Shown here: one piece after another, positions 1 to 9,575 of the stretch
How positions within the stretch are numbered: position 1 is the stretch's first letter
How the letters are laid out: each line of letters starts with the position of its first letter
Assembly (NCBI GenBank): GCA_051201585.1
Contig: CP179198.1
Location: 558,001 to 622,000 of the forward strand
Source of the DNA: UBA868 sp016776875
Lineage (GTDB): Bacteria; Pseudomonadota; Gammaproteobacteria; Arenicellales; UBA868
Length of the DNA stretch: 64,000 nucleotides
Reading direction: 5' to 3'
The notes under the pieces: model-generated
What the model was told of the DNA's origin: nothing
Seen by the model: the letters and a program-made list of their open reading frames with translations, nothing else
Databases searched by the model: none
Position numbers and translations under genes: made by a program

Positions 1-318
1 TTGCCAGTCGGTATAAATTAGGTTATCACCATAGCTGCGACGCCACGGCTGGCCGAGATCGATATTGGCAGAAATTGTTGTACATTCGGTCTCGGTAACG
101 ATGCACGCGTAGGGTCGGCCAAAACTGCAATATAAAAAGCCGGAGTAATACGCAATATTATGCATTGAGGTGAGGAGAACAGCGCGTAGTTCTTTGCTGG
201 CCATCAACTGCCGAAGCGCGGTCAGTCGCCGATCGTATTCGATTGAGGAAAACGGAAGGGGGCTCTTTGAGCCATTATGCAGCTCGAAAAATTCGGATCT
301 ATGGGAATTTGTATTCAT
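1..318 (-). CDS. Creatinase (creatine amidinohydrolase), N-terminal fragment cut by window edge
   Basis: Reading leftwards from ATG at 318-316 gives 106 codons that stay open to base 1. The protein contains the stretches 'LTSMHNIAYYSGFLYCSFG' and 'ISANIDLGQPWRR', which closely resemble the N-terminal domain of Pseudomonas-type creatinase. Creatinase hydrolyses creatine to sarcosine and urea and belongs to the pita-bread (M24) fold, with its catalytic His in the C-terminal half, which is outside the window. An AGGTGA-like ribosome site lies about 8 bases before the ATG. Similarity to creatinase proper is far stronger than for the second M24 protein at 11.5-12.6 kb. The true substrate could be another guanidino or amidino compound, since the catalytic domain is not visible. 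Confidence 0.85.
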   Translation of the reverse strand, partial: MNTNSHRSEFFELHNGSKSPLPFSSIEYDRRLTALRQLMASKELRAVLLTSMHNIAYYSGFLYCSFGRPYACIVTETECTTISANIDLGQPWRRSYGDNLIYTDWQ

Positions 319-571
319 CTTGATCACCTGCGTTGCACCGGGTGACTTTTGACGAATCGACCCGGTAAATCATCCGGGCGTACAGGATGCCTAAATACTA
401 GATTTTCCGACTTGGATCTAGCGCTAGGTACTCACGGTCGCGACGCCATCGCGAAAACGCCGCGATTATAAGGGCTACAGGATCAATCTTTCAACTCGCC
501 AATTGCTGACCAATGACCGTTCAATTTTGCTTATAATTTTTTTATTAGACTTTTGATAGAGAGTACATATT

Positions 572-1345
572 GTGAAGAATTATCACCCCCGTGACCGGCT
601 TCTTGCACTTCTTCTCCTTGTCATGACGGGATCGGCAGTGGCTTCTGACCTTGAAAAGGAGCAGCGCTGGCGTGATGAGGTCGAAGATCTGATTATGGAT
701 GGGGAATCTATTGATTTGATGGTCGATGATCGGGCGATCTTTTCTATTTTTACCGAGGCTGAAACGGACTCAAGATTGGGCATGATCGTGGTTCATGGTA
801 CCGGTATCCACCCCGACTGGGAGCAGGTTGTACAACCGATTCGGGTGGAAATGGCAGAAGCAGGTTGGCACACACTTTCCATACAAATGCCAATTCTTCA
901 TAACGATGCAGAATATGAAGAATATGCCGCAATCTATCCTGAAGTGCCTGGCCGTCTTAAGGCGGCAGAACGTTTTATGAAAGAAAAGGGGGTTGAGACT
1001 TTGCTTATTGTCGCGCACAGTCAGGGCGCCACGATGAGCAGTTATTTCCTGTCCCGTAATCCTAATCAGGTCGATGGATTGATTGCGATTGGAATGAATT
1101 CAAATCAAAAAGATCCTAACATCAACAGCGCGGAATCGCTTAAGAACATTAATATACCCGTGCTTGACCTTTATGGCTCCGAGGATCTTCCGTCGGTTTT
1201 AGAAACTGTTGAGCGTCGCGCGCAAGCGGGTCGCCACAATGCCCGGTATTCCCAGCAGATCATAAACGAAGCAAACCATTTCTTCGATGGAATGAATGAT
1301 GAACTGTTAGAAGCCGTTGCAACCTGGAGCTCGACTTTCGAATAG
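572..1345 (+). CDS. Exported alpha/beta-hydrolase, DUF3530 family
   Basis: A 257-residue protein starting at GTG 572. Residues 1-25 form a signal peptide with a hydrophobic leucine-rich core and an A-S cut region, so the enzyme should be periplasmic. The oxyanion segment 'VVHGTGIHPDW' is followed by 'GWHTLSIQMP', and the nucleophile elbow is 'AHSQGA'. A late Asp ('YGSEDLP') and His ('NEANHFF') complete a plausible Ser-Asp-His triad. The 'HPDW' and 'GW.TLSIQ.P' signature is that of the DUF3530 family. A TATAAT hexamer at 532-537 could be the promoter -10 element, but no good -35 is visible. The substrate is unknown; an esterase or amidase activity is only inferred from the fold. Confidence 0.8.
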   Translation: MKNYHPRDRLLALLLLVMTGSAVASDLEKEQRWRDEVEDLIMDGESIDLMVDDRAIFSIFTEAETDSRLGMIVVHGTGIHPDWEQVVQPIRVEMAEAGWHTLSIQMPILHNDAEYEEYAAIYPEVPGRLKAAERFMKEKGVETLLIVAHSQGATMSSYFLSRNPNQVDGLIAIGMNSNQKDPNINSAESLKNINIPVLDLYGSEDLPSVLETVERRAQAGRHNARYSQQIINEANHFFDGMNDELLEAVATWSSTFE

Positions 1346-1410
1346 CGCGAGCGGGCAGTTTGAAGCTGGAAGTCCGACTAGATTTTATGACGGGTTGCCA
1401 GCGGCGGGAT

Positions 1411-1846
1411 TTATGCTTCGTGGGATGAGCCGCCAAAGCCAGTGCCAGATGACATTGGCGCCATTCTTATTAATCTAGAGTCCGAGACTGCGGCTTGTCG
1501 GTGGATCACAGCCTCTCGGTATACGGGGTCGCGAACCATTTCGACGAAAGACGCAACGGAAGGATATTCCGCAATAAAACATTCATCCCAAGTAGCGTCT
1601 TGTGGGCCAATCAGCATAAGTTCAAAATGGCCTCGCCATATAATGCGCCCGCCGAGTCGGGAAAATACCGGGAAGCTTTTCCCTGCCATAGTTGGCATAG
1701 GCTTCTGAGCCAGTCGCGAGCCGGCCGTCAGGATACTGTGCTTGATCTCGAAATCGGACGAGGTTCAACATATGAACCGGTCCTTCACGATCGTTTGCCC
1801 GGAATTGCGCAAAGCGCTCTTTTGTGGGGTCAACATAATCTGTCAT
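1411..1846 (-). pseudogene. DUF1330-family protein, split by a +1 frameshift
   Basis: Two overlapping minus-strand frames together make one DUF1330-like protein. The N-terminal part (from ATG 1846) has 'EGPVHMLNLVRFRD' and 'GSEAYANYG'. The C-terminal part, in the next frame, has 'SRLGGRIIWRG' and the 'W.E..IAEYPS..SF..M..D..Y' pattern of the ferredoxin-like DUF1330 fold. The span of 436 bases is 145 codons plus one base. Shortening the T-run at 1677-1680 from four to three joins the frames as '...NYGRESFPVFSRLGG...'. The function of the family is not established. It sits 47 bases downstream of the broken aldolase gene on the same strand, so the two may form one transcription unit. Either a pseudogene or a consensus error. 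Confidence 0.7.
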
Positions 1847-1893
1847 AGCGATATCCTCAGGTTCAAGGTGCGCGCGTCCTGTTTTGATCTAAC

Positions 1894-2691
1894 CTAAAGC
1901 GAGTTTTTTCGATCCGCTTCAATTAACGCGTTATTCAGGTCAGCGACGTCCTGTTCGGCAGCTTCGCGTAAAAGAATGCTATCCGCGCCTGACAATACTA
2001 GATGATGGCCGTTTTCATACAGGCGCTCAGCATTCCAATCGGCAAACGGGATAGCGCCGAGAAATTTGCCGGCCGCTAATGCTGCGCGCTCGATTTTCTC
2101 AAATGCTTCAATAAAGCCTTTTGATTTAAATTGACCTAATTGCCCGAGCGAAGCGGATAGATCGATCGGACCTATAAAGAGCATATCAATGCCATCAATG
2201 GTGGCGATGTCGTCAATTTGATCTACAGCTTCTTTTGATTCAATCTGCGCGATTAACAGGAAGTCATTCTCCATCCATTGCTGATAGTGGGCGATGTCTT
2301 TGCCGTAATTCGTCGCACGCAGCAGTATCGGCGCGGCACCTCGAATCCCCTCGGGACCATATCGACAAGCTGAAACCACTTCCTAAGCTTCTTTGGTATT
2401 TCGGACGTTGGGCACCATGATACCCATGGGTCCAATATCCAATATTCGTTTGATTGTGTTGCAATCGGCACTGGTGGCTCGAATCATAGGCGGGCAGTCC
2501 CGCGATTCCAGGGCTTGCATCATTGAAACCGCATCCAGAACCGATCCTGCGCCATGCTCGAGATCGATCATCGCCGTATCGTATCCGCTCATCGCCATGA
2601 TTTCTGCCGCGATTGGGTTGAAAGTTTCAATCCAACACCCGTTGAGTCGGACGCCAGATTTCAATTTTTGTTTAAGAGAAGGGGATCGCAT
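1894..2691 (-). pseudogene. HpcH/HpaI-family class II aldolase with an in-frame TAG
   Basis: Two open segments lie in the same frame and are separated only by a TAG at 2385-2383. The joined protein (about 265 residues) matches the HpcH/HpaI family (2-dehydro-3-deoxyglucarate or 4-hydroxy-2-oxoheptanedioate aldolases), which cleave 2-oxo-3-deoxy acids to pyruvate and an aldehyde using a divalent metal. Visible landmarks are 'YDTAMIDLEHGAG', 'PMIRATSAD', 'GIMVPNVRN', 'LIAQIESKEAV' with the metal-ligand Glu, and 'MLFIGPIDLSASLG' with the ligand Asp. The stop lies just before 'EVVSACRYGPEGIRG', a conserved segment, where the family usually has Glu, Gln or a small residue. A GAG or CAG to TAG change would explain it. 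A real nonsense mutation, a consensus error or readthrough are all possible. Confidence 0.8.
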
Positions 2692-2761
2692 GAATCTAAA
2701 TTCTTTGGTTTGGCAGGTGTATGATTGAGCAGATTATTTAAGTCCGGGAGCATCATATTTT

Positions 2762-3427
2762 ATGTCAGTTTTTAGTGATAGACAGAGAGTCGAGAAAAGG
2801 ATGGGCATTATTCCTGAGACGAAGTCGGTCGCACGATTTGTGCCCAGCGACAGCATTTTCAAGCTCGACCTCTGTTTTGATGTCGAGAAATTACGAGCGT
2901 CTCTGGCTGATTGTCTGGAAAAAGTGGGATATGCCAACAACGAATGGAAAGCGCAAGGTTTTGGTATTTTGCCGTTAAACCATAGGGCGGACGACAACAA
3001 CTTAAGCGCAAATGACTTGTCTGGACGTTACTGGATGCGTAAAGATGACCGCTATATCGAAGAGGCCTTCGAGGACTATGTTGAAGAATCTGCGTATACC
3101 AAGTTTGATTCTCGTCTTATCGGGACTTACTTGGAGGAGGTATACCGCGCGCTATGTGCACAGTTTCCAATTGGACGCGTGCGGATTCTGTCTAAAGAGG
3201 TCTATAACTGTAACTCATGGCATCGGGATCCTGAACCGCGACTGCACATTCCCATTGTGAGTAACCCAGGCGCCTTGTTTGTGGTGAATCATCACGTCAC
3301 CCATTTACCTGCTGATGGCTCGGTGTACTTCACCGATACTCGCGGATACCACACAGCGATTAATGGCGGAATTGAGCCACGCGTGCACCTAGTAGCCGCT
3401 CTTGCTTTTCCCCCTTCGCAAAATTAG
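2762..3427 (+). CDS. 2-oxoglutarate/Fe(II) oxygenase, aspartyl/asparaginyl beta-hydroxylase-like
   Basis: A 221-residue protein. The C-terminal half carries the jelly-roll iron site: His154-x-Asp156 in 'NSWHRDPEPRLHIPI', the distal His197 in 'GYHTAINGG', and Arg207 in 'RVHLV', which should bind the 2-oxoglutarate carboxylate. The order HxD - 'RLHIPI' - 'HLPADGSVYFTD' - H - N-GG - R is typical of the aspartyl/asparaginyl beta-hydroxylase group. The N-terminal 100 residues are less conserved and may recognise substrate. Its stop lies 11 bases before the DUF3604 gene, so the two are probably co-transcribed. The bacterial homologues mostly hydroxylate small amino-acid-like molecules or peptide side chains. 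The specific substrate cannot be told. Confidence 0.8.
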   Translation: MSVFSDRQRVEKRMGIIPETKSVARFVPSDSIFKLDLCFDVEKLRASLADCLEKVGYANNEWKAQGFGILPLNHRADDNNLSANDLSGRYWMRKDDRYIEEAFEDYVEESAYTKFDSRLIGTYLEEVYRALCAQFPIGRVRILSKEVYNCNSWHRDPEPRLHIPIVSNPGALFVVNHHVTHLPADGSVYFTDTRGYHTAINGGIEPRVHLVAALAFPPSQN

Positions 3428-3438
3428 GAGATCTGTTG

Positions 3439-5773
3439 ATGAGTGCAATTTCCACCTCTCCAAATGTCGAGTCGGATATGGATCGAATAGTGGATTCTGA
3501 CTACGTTGGGGAAGGCTGGGCGCCAGTGGAACCTGGGTCGGATCCGGTGCTTTATGGGCATGCTCAGGTTAACCCTCAGGGGTGTTTTGAGGTGCGGAGG
3601 CTATCAGACGTTTACCCTGACTTATACCGTCGGCCGTTTTGGACTTGATGACACGGGGGCGATCCGCGTGGTTTTCCGGGCAATGGGGGATACCGGCCGA
3701 ATGCAGACAAACGACCCGGCGGGGGATAACTATGTGACTGCGTCTGCCAGTAATGGCGTGACGCTATCGGTTAATTATGCAGGGCGAGGCATGAGTGCAC
3801 GACCTCGCTGGAAGTCGCTTACGGTCAACGTATCCAACGGATATATGCGCGAAGGCGACACCATCACGATTGTTTTCGGAGACACGAGTCAGGGGTCGAA
3901 TGGTCTCAAGTTGCAGACCATGGTGGAGACAGATTTTGAATTCAAGGTGTTGGCCGATGTTTGTGCGGTGGGCCACTTTATCCCAATTCCCAATACGCCG
4001 ACTATCGATATTGTGCCGGGTAACCCGGCGATCTGGAAAGCAGTGTTACCGAGCCTTCGCAGGCCCGGCGAGCGCTTTCATTTCGGATTGAAATCTGAGG
4101 ATCAGTGGGGAAATCCAACGCCACTGGCCTCTGCAAAGCTTCAATTCAAGGCCACGTTGGAAGTTGAGGGGTTGCCCGAAATTTTCGATTATCCGTTGGG
4201 GAAGCGCGCCGTTATGTTTGAAAACCTACGGGTCAACGAGCAGGGCGAATTGCGGATTTCGGTCATTGAACGGGATTCCGGTACGATTCTCGCCGAGTCT
4301 CATCCCATGCTAAGTCGTCAGGGTCAGATTAGCGGTTACTGGGGTGATCTTCATGGTCAGTCAGGAGAGTCTATCGGGATTGGAACGGCGAGAAGCTATT
4401 TCAGTTTTGCGCGAGATTGTGCATTCCTTGATCTCACGTCCCATCAAGCAAATGATTTTCAGGTCAATAACAAGTTTTGGTCTTATTTGAACGAACTTTC
4501 GCTTGAATTTCTTGAGGAGGGCCGGTTTGTCACTTTTCCGGGATACGAGTGGTCAGGCAACACGGCAGTGGGTGGTGATCGAAATGTGTATTTTCGCCAG
4601 GAAGGGCGACAGATTCATCGCTCATCACACGCGTTGCTACCGGAACGTGGAGACCTTGATACGGATGCGCCTGATGCAAATATTCTCTTCAAAAAACTAT
4701 CAAATGAAGACTGTGTGATCTATGCCCATGTTGGTGGTCGTTATGCAGATATCGCCTATGCACACGATGGGCGTCTGGAGCGGTCAATGGAGATTCATTC
4801 AGCATGGGGCACCTTTGAGTGGATGCTGACAGATGGATTTGCGCTCGGACACCGTAGTGGCGTTGTGTGTAACAGTGATGGACATAAGGGTCGGCCGGGC
4901 GCGAGCTATCCTGGCGCTTCAATGTTTGGCGCATACGGCGGCCTAACCTGTTTTCTGGCCGAAGCACTTACCCGTGACGCGATTTTTGATTGTCTGCGCC
5001 GGCGTCATCATTACGGAACGACGGGCACGCGACTTCATCTTGATGTACATGCCGAACTGCCGACCGACGGCAAGCGCTTTGACGATGATCCTAATATTTT
5101 TCCTGAAGCGACTTTTGATCGGGTTTCGCAGGTCATGATGGGCGATATCGTTCAGACTTCAGATACCGAACTGACGCTGAAAGTTGAAGTATCAGCCCAG
5201 GGTCCGTTGGAGAGAATTGAAATTCGAAATGGATTACAGGTCATAAAAACCATTCGTGGGTTTTCCCAGGATGATTTGGGTGACCGTATTCGGATCGTAT
5301 GGAGTGGAGCGGAATACCGGGGACGCGGTCGAGAAACCAACTGGAAAGGGCGGGCTCATTTCGAGGGCGCATCCATTCGGCGCATGGAAAAAATTAATGC
5401 CTGGAATCATGAGCGGACGTTGGCGCAACAGGGTTGTGATACGGTTGTATTTGACGCGATTACGACGGGAAACTTCGGCGGTTTTGATGTCTGGCTCGAT
5501 GATACGAGCGACGCCAGATGCCGTGTTGAGACTAATCTTGGTTCTTTTGATATGGCGCTTTCAGAAATTGGAATGCAAGATACTGTGATGGATGCGGGTG
5601 GCCTTGATCGCAAGATTCGCGCATTTAGGTTGCCCGAGCAAAATGTGAAGCGCTCGATGAGTGCGGAAGTCAAAGTGCCCTTATCAACTGGCGCTGATAA
5701 TCCGATTTGGGTTTGTGTCACCACTGAAGACGGATTTCAAGCCTGGAGCAGCCCGATCTACGCATTTCGTTAG
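3439..5773 (+). CDS. DUF3604 family PHP-like hydrolase, one frameshift near the N-terminus
   Basis: The likely start is ATG 3439, 8 bases after AGGAG. This frame runs to about 3597 and ends in 'LYGHAQVNPQGCFEV'. The rest of the protein continues in the next frame from 'GGYQTFTLTYTVG'. The span is 778 codons plus one base, so one extra base within 3591-3600 explains the break. DUF3604 landmarks are 'GYWGDLHGQSGESIGIGT', 'FARDCAFLDLTSHQANDF', 'GYEWSGN', 'EIHSAWGTFEW' and 'VCNSDGHKGRPG'. The His and Asp residues in these motifs resemble the metal-binding set of PHP phosphoesterases and amidohydrolases. The family is widespread but without an agreed reaction. Coupling to a 2OG oxygenase upstream and a peptide importer downstream suggests catabolism of an imported small molecule. 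Confidence 0.85.
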
Positions 5774-5997
5774 TGCTTGAGCTGACTGATGTTTATGACT
5801 GTCTTGGCAAACCGTCAGGAAAAACTGGATAAACAACTATTTATCTCTTTTAAAAGGTTTGCGGTAGAAATCAGCCTTTTCAGCCAGAAGTAATGCGCTT
5901 ATTGCTATTTTTGGTTCTCAAGGGTCTAATCAGGTGGTGTCATTATTGGCATGAAATCAGCCTTAACGGCTTGTCTTTGTTATTCGTAGGAGGAAAT

Positions 5998-7551
5998 ATG
6001 AACAAACTATCAACAAAACTGGCTTTGGGAGTTGTGGCCGGTCTGACCTTATCAACACTGGCATCAGCTGAAACGATTCGTTGGGCGCGTGCTGGCGACT
6101 CATTGACTATGGATCCCCATGCTCAAAATGAGGGGCCGACTCATGCACTCGCACATCAGATCTATGATTCGCTATTACAGCGAGATATGTCAGGCGCCAT
6201 CATTCCGTCTTTGGCAACAGCGTGGTCTGCGCTGCCTGATAACCCGAATGTCTGGCGATTTAAATTGCGACAGGGAGTGACCTACCATGACGGCGCGACT
6301 TTTGACGCCGAAGACGTTGTTTTTTCAATTAATCGGGCGATGGCTGATGGTTCCGACATGAAAGAGTTACTATCTTCCGTCAAGGACGTTCGAGCGGTTG
6401 ATTCGCATACAGTCGATATTGAAACGAATGGCGCCAACCCACTTCTAGTCAATAATTTGACCAACATGTTTATGATGGATAAGGGATGGGCTGAAGCAAA
6501 CGATGTGCTGACGCCGCACGATGTTGCTAAGGGTGAGACGAATTTTGCGACGATGAACACTAACGGAACGGGTGCGTTCAAGCTGGTGAGTCGGTCGATT
6601 GATGAGAAGACTGTTCTGACGGCCAACCCCAATTATTGGGGCAAGGATCTCTATCCCAGTGCAGTGACTGAAATTATTTATACCCCCATTCAGTCGTCGG
6701 CAACCCGCGTTGCCGCACTGCTTTCTGGTGAAGTGGACATCATTCAAGATGTGCCGGTGCAGGATCTGGGGCGGGTGAGTTCGACCAGTGGGCTCAAGGT
6801 GGGTACGGCCGCACAGAACCGGGTAATTTTCTTTGGTGTTGATAATGTTGATGGCCCCACTGCTGATTTGCGCGTGCGTCAGGCTATGAACATTGCGATT
6901 AACCGTGATGCAATTAAGCAAGTCGTGATGCGCGAGCAGTCTGATCCGACCGGTGTCATCATGCCTCCATTTGTTAATGGTTGGACGCCAGCCCTAAATG
7001 AATATCCAGAATATGATCTTGATAAAGCCAAAAGCTTGATGGCCGAAGCCGGTTATGCTGATGGGTTTGATATCACACTGAATTGCCCCAACGATCGCTA
7101 CATCAATGATGAATCAATCTGTCAGGCAGCTGTCGGCATGATGGGTCAGATCGGCATTAACGTCACACTGGACGCTAAGCCCAAGGCGCAGCACTTCCCG
7201 TTCATTAAAGGTGGTGATTCGGATTTTTATATGTTGGGTTGGGGTGTTCCGACGTTTGACTCGCATTACATCTTTAACTTCCTGGTCCATTCCCGCACGG
7301 GTGACCGCGGATCATGGAATCCGACCGGTTATTCCGATTCTGCTGTTGACGAAATGATTGTGAGTCTTGAGTCTGAGACAGATCTGGCAACACGGGACGC
7401 TACCATCGCTAAGATTTGGGATGCAATCCAAGCTCAGCAAATGTATCTGCCCATTCACAACCAGGTTTTGAATTGGGGAATGAAGGACGGGATCAACTTT
7501 GCGGTTCAACCCGAAGATCAGCCACATTTCCAATTTCTCACGTTCAACTGA
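5998..7551 (+). CDS. ABC transporter substrate-binding protein, dipeptide/oligopeptide type (SBP family 5)
   Basis: The ATG at 5998 follows a strong AGGAGG site, which rules out the longer upstream open frame. Residues 1-24 are a signal peptide ending 'STLASA', so the mature 493-residue protein is periplasmic. Family 5 landmarks are 'DPHAQNEGPTHALAHQIYDSLL', split here by motif as 'LTMDPHAQNEGPT' and 'QIYDSLLQRD', then 'WRFKLRQGVTYHDGATFDAEDVVFS' seen as 'LRQGVTYHDG' and 'DAEDVVFSINRA', and 'VRQAMNIAINRDAI'. This family delivers di- and oligopeptides, and also opines and other small amino compounds, to the cognate permeases. The four genes after it complete the importer. Substrate cannot be read from sequence; the adjacent amidohydrolase and ammonia-lyase genes suggest modified amino acids or small peptides. 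Confidence 0.9.
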   Translation: MNKLSTKLALGVVAGLTLSTLASAETIRWARAGDSLTMDPHAQNEGPTHALAHQIYDSLLQRDMSGAIIPSLATAWSALPDNPNVWRFKLRQGVTYHDGATFDAEDVVFSINRAMADGSDMKELLSSVKDVRAVDSHTVDIETNGANPLLVNNLTNMFMMDKGWAEANDVLTPHDVAKGETNFATMNTNGTGAFKLVSRSIDEKTVLTANPNYWGKDLYPSAVTEIIYTPIQSSATRVAALLSGEVDIIQDVPVQDLGRVSSTSGLKVGTAAQNRVIFFGVDNVDGPTADLRVRQAMNIAINRDAIKQVVMREQSDPTGVIMPPFVNGWTPALNEYPEYDLDKAKSLMAEAGYADGFDITLNCPNDRYINDESICQAAVGMMGQIGINVTLDAKPKAQHFPFIKGGDSDFYMLGWGVPTFDSHYIFNFLVHSRTGDRGSWNPTGYSDSAVDEMIVSLESETDLATRDATIAKIWDAIQAQQMYLPIHNQVLNWGMKDGINFAVQPEDQPHFQFLTFN

Positions 7552-7618
7552 TGTGCTACGGCGGGCCTGACCATTTCATCTTGAATTTGGTTGGGCGGCC
7601 GTAAATCCAAAAGAAGAG

Positions 7619-7660
7619 ACTGAGCCCGGACGCGGTATGTTCGGGCTCAGTTGATTTTTG
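7619..7660 (+). terminator. Intrinsic terminator-like hairpin between binding protein and permease genes
   Basis: Arms 7619-7628 (ACTGAGCCCG) and 7642-7651 (CGGGCTCAGT) are perfectly complementary, and the stem extends inwards by three more pairs to leave a 7-base loop. A T-rich stretch (TTGATTTTT) follows. Such hairpins after binding-protein genes commonly let the binding protein be made in excess over the membrane parts by partial termination or by protecting the upstream mRNA. Confidence 0.75.
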
Positions 7661-7665
7661 ACGCT

Positions 7666-8652
7666 ATGCTCCTGATTATCCTACGACGTCTCGGTCAATC
7701 TTTTCTTGTACTGTTTCTCGTTGCGCTTATTTCATTCATGATGTTCCGCTACGTGGGTAATCCAGTCGATAATCTGTTGGGCCAGGAAGCCACCGTGGAA
7801 CAACGCGAAGCGCTCATTGAAGCGCTAGGCCTCAATGACCCGCTCTCGATCCAGTACTTTGATTTTGTGAAGCGGGTTTTACAGTTTGATTTTGGTAATT
7901 CCTACCGCGGTGCATTGCCGGTCGCTGACATGATTCTGGAGCGTCTTCCTGCGACGCTTGAACTGGCCCTCGTGTCGGCTCTTTTTGCAATGCTTTTCGG
8001 AGTGGTGATGGGCGTGTTTACCGCGATCAATCGGCGGGGAATTACGGGTAACTTCATTCTCTCCAGCTCGCTCATTGGCGTTTCCCTTCCCACTTTTCTG
8101 ATCGGCGTATTACTGATCTGGGTATTTTCAGTTGAACTTAAATGGTTACCTTCATTTGGCCGTGGAGAGGTTGTAGATCTTGGTGGATGGACGACAGGAT
8201 TTTTAACCGTGTCCGGCCTTAAGTCACTGATCCTGCCCGGAATCACGCTTGGGCTTTACCAGATGACGTTAATCATGCGTCTGACGCGGGCTGAAATGCT
8301 TGAGGTGCTTCGCCAGGATTATATTAAGTTTGCAAGAGCGCGAGGTCTATCCGAGCGTGCGGTGTATTTTGGCCATGCATTACGAAACACGCTGGTTCCA
8401 GTCATCACAGTTGCGGGTTTACAGCTTGGCTCTATTGTTGCTTTTGCCATTATTACCGAGACCGTGTTCCAGTGGCCAGGGGTTGGGCTTATGTTCATCA
8501 ATGCAGTTTTTTTCGTTGATATCCCTGTAATGTCTGCGTATTTACTTTTAGTCGGCACCTTGTTTGTGATGATTAACCTTATTGTTGATCTTCTTTATCT
8601 TGCAATTGACCCTCGAATTCGAGATGGGCAACTCAAGCGACAAGAGAGATGA
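7666..8652 (+). CDS. ABC transporter permease, DppB/OppB type
   Basis: A 328-residue inner-membrane protein starting at ATG 7666. A TTG at 7651 would extend the frame but lies inside the hairpin arm and lacks a ribosome site. The N-terminal helix 'IILRRLGQSFLVLFLVALISF' is seen in part as 'RRLGQSFLVLFLVALI' and is followed by the family's 'GNPVDNLLGQEAT' periplasmic segment. About six membrane segments are visible. The cytoplasmic EAA loop lies around 'QDYIKFARARGLSERAV' and docks on the ATPases. The next gene overlaps by ATGA, indicating translational coupling. Together with the next permease it forms the transport channel. Confidence 0.9.
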   Translation: MLLIILRRLGQSFLVLFLVALISFMMFRYVGNPVDNLLGQEATVEQREALIEALGLNDPLSIQYFDFVKRVLQFDFGNSYRGALPVADMILERLPATLELALVSALFAMLFGVVMGVFTAINRRGITGNFILSSSLIGVSLPTFLIGVLLIWVFSVELKWLPSFGRGEVVDLGGWTTGFLTVSGLKSLILPGITLGLYQMTLIMRLTRAEMLEVLRQDYIKFARARGLSERAVYFGHALRNTLVPVITVAGLQLGSIVAFAIITETVFQWPGVGLMFINAVFFVDIPVMSAYLLLVGTLFVMINLIVDLLYLAIDPRIRDGQLKRQER

Positions 8653-9575
8653 GTAGAGATAACTCTTTGATTGATCGTTTTTATAAAAGCGATTTTTTTT
8701 ATGATTTCAAGAGATCTCCGGTAACGATTGTCTCGTTTGTAGTCGTGCTTATGCTTATCTTGCTTGCGGTATTCGCTGACCTAATTGCGCCCACTGATCC
8801 ATTTGATGCGAAATCACTTAATCTCTTGAACGGGTTCACGCCCCCAATGGAGCCCAATGCCTTTACAGGGGAGACGTTTACTCTGGGTACCGATGATCAG
8901 GGTCGGGATCTGTTATCCGCGATTATTTTTGGTTTACGCGTTTCGCTGTTTGTAGGGTTAACGGCGGTCATTTTGGCCATGGCGCTTGGCGTAAGCCTCG
9001 GTCTTCTGGCGGGATATCGGGGTGGCTGGGTGGATTCAGTGATTATGCGCGCTGCCGATATACAAGTGACTTTTCCGTCGATTCTCATCGCAATGCTTAT
9101 TTTTGGAATTGCCCGGGGTTTGTTGCCACCGGACCTGCGTGATGAACTCGCGATTACGGTGTTGATTATCGCGATTGGTCTTTCTGAATGGGTTCCTTTC
9201 GCGCGAACCGTTCGGGGAACCACTATGGTAGAAAAAGAAAAAGAATATGTGAAAGCGGCGCGTTTGATAGGGCTCAGCGGAAGGCAGATTATGCTGCGAC
9301 ATATTCTTCCAAATGTTCTGTCGCCTGTTCTGGTCATTGCAACGATTACGTTGGCGCTCGCAATCATCGCTGAAGCAACACTTTCATTTTTAGGGGTGGG
9401 CGCCCCGCCAACTGAGCCCAGCTTGGGCACCCTGATCCGGATCGGACAGGACTTTCTTTTTTCCGGAGAGTGGTGGATTCTTCTCTTTCCAGCTGCCACG
9501 CTTCTCGCGTTGGCGCTTTCGGTAAATCTGCTGGGCGATTGGCTCAGGGACACATTGAATCCGAGGCTCAAGTGA
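8649..9575 (+). CDS. ABC transporter permease, DppC/OppC type
   Basis: A 308-residue inner-membrane protein. The N-terminus carries the OppC_N segment ('RSPVTIVSFVVVLMLILLAV'), followed by 'APTDPFDAKSLN' and the marker 'LGTDDQGRDLLSAIIFGLR', which is typical of DppC/OppC proteins. The EAA loop is near 'KEYVKAARLIGLSGRQIM'. Starts within the stop of the upstream permease (ATGA) and ends overlapping the ATPase start (GTGA), so the five genes form one tightly coupled operon. Confidence 0.9.
   Translation: MSRDNSLIDRFYKSDFFYDFKRSPVTIVSFVVVLMLILLAVFADLIAPTDPFDAKSLNLLNGFTPPMEPNAFTGETFTLGTDDQGRDLLSAIIFGLRVSLFVGLTAVILAMALGVSLGLLAGYRGGWVDSVIMRAADIQVTFPSILIAMLIFGIARGLLPPDLRDELAITVLIIAIGLSEWVPFARTVRGTTMVEKEKEYVKAARLIGLSGRQIMLRHILPNVLSPVLVIATITLALAIIAEATLSFLGVGAPPTEPSLGTLIRIGQDFLFSGEWWILLFPAATLLALALSVNLLGDWLRDTLNPRLK

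Noticed and set aside
170..352. Plus-strand frame of 60 codons
   Set aside because: It is the shadow of the creatinase gene read from the other strand, whose protein matches a known family closely.
2383..2385. TAG read as pyrrolysine
   Set aside because: No pyl genes or PYLIS-like evidence is visible, and HpaI aldolases are not known to use pyrrolysine. A mutation or base-call error is simpler.
5807..5862. Inverted repeat GCAAACC/GGTTTGC upstream of the binding-protein gene as a riboswitch
   Set aside because: A 7-base repeat with a 42-base loop and no recognisable aptamer core is weak evidence.
7651..7665. TTG 7651 as the permease start
   Set aside because: It overlaps the right arm of the terminator-like hairpin. 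ATG 7666 gives the family-typical N-terminus.
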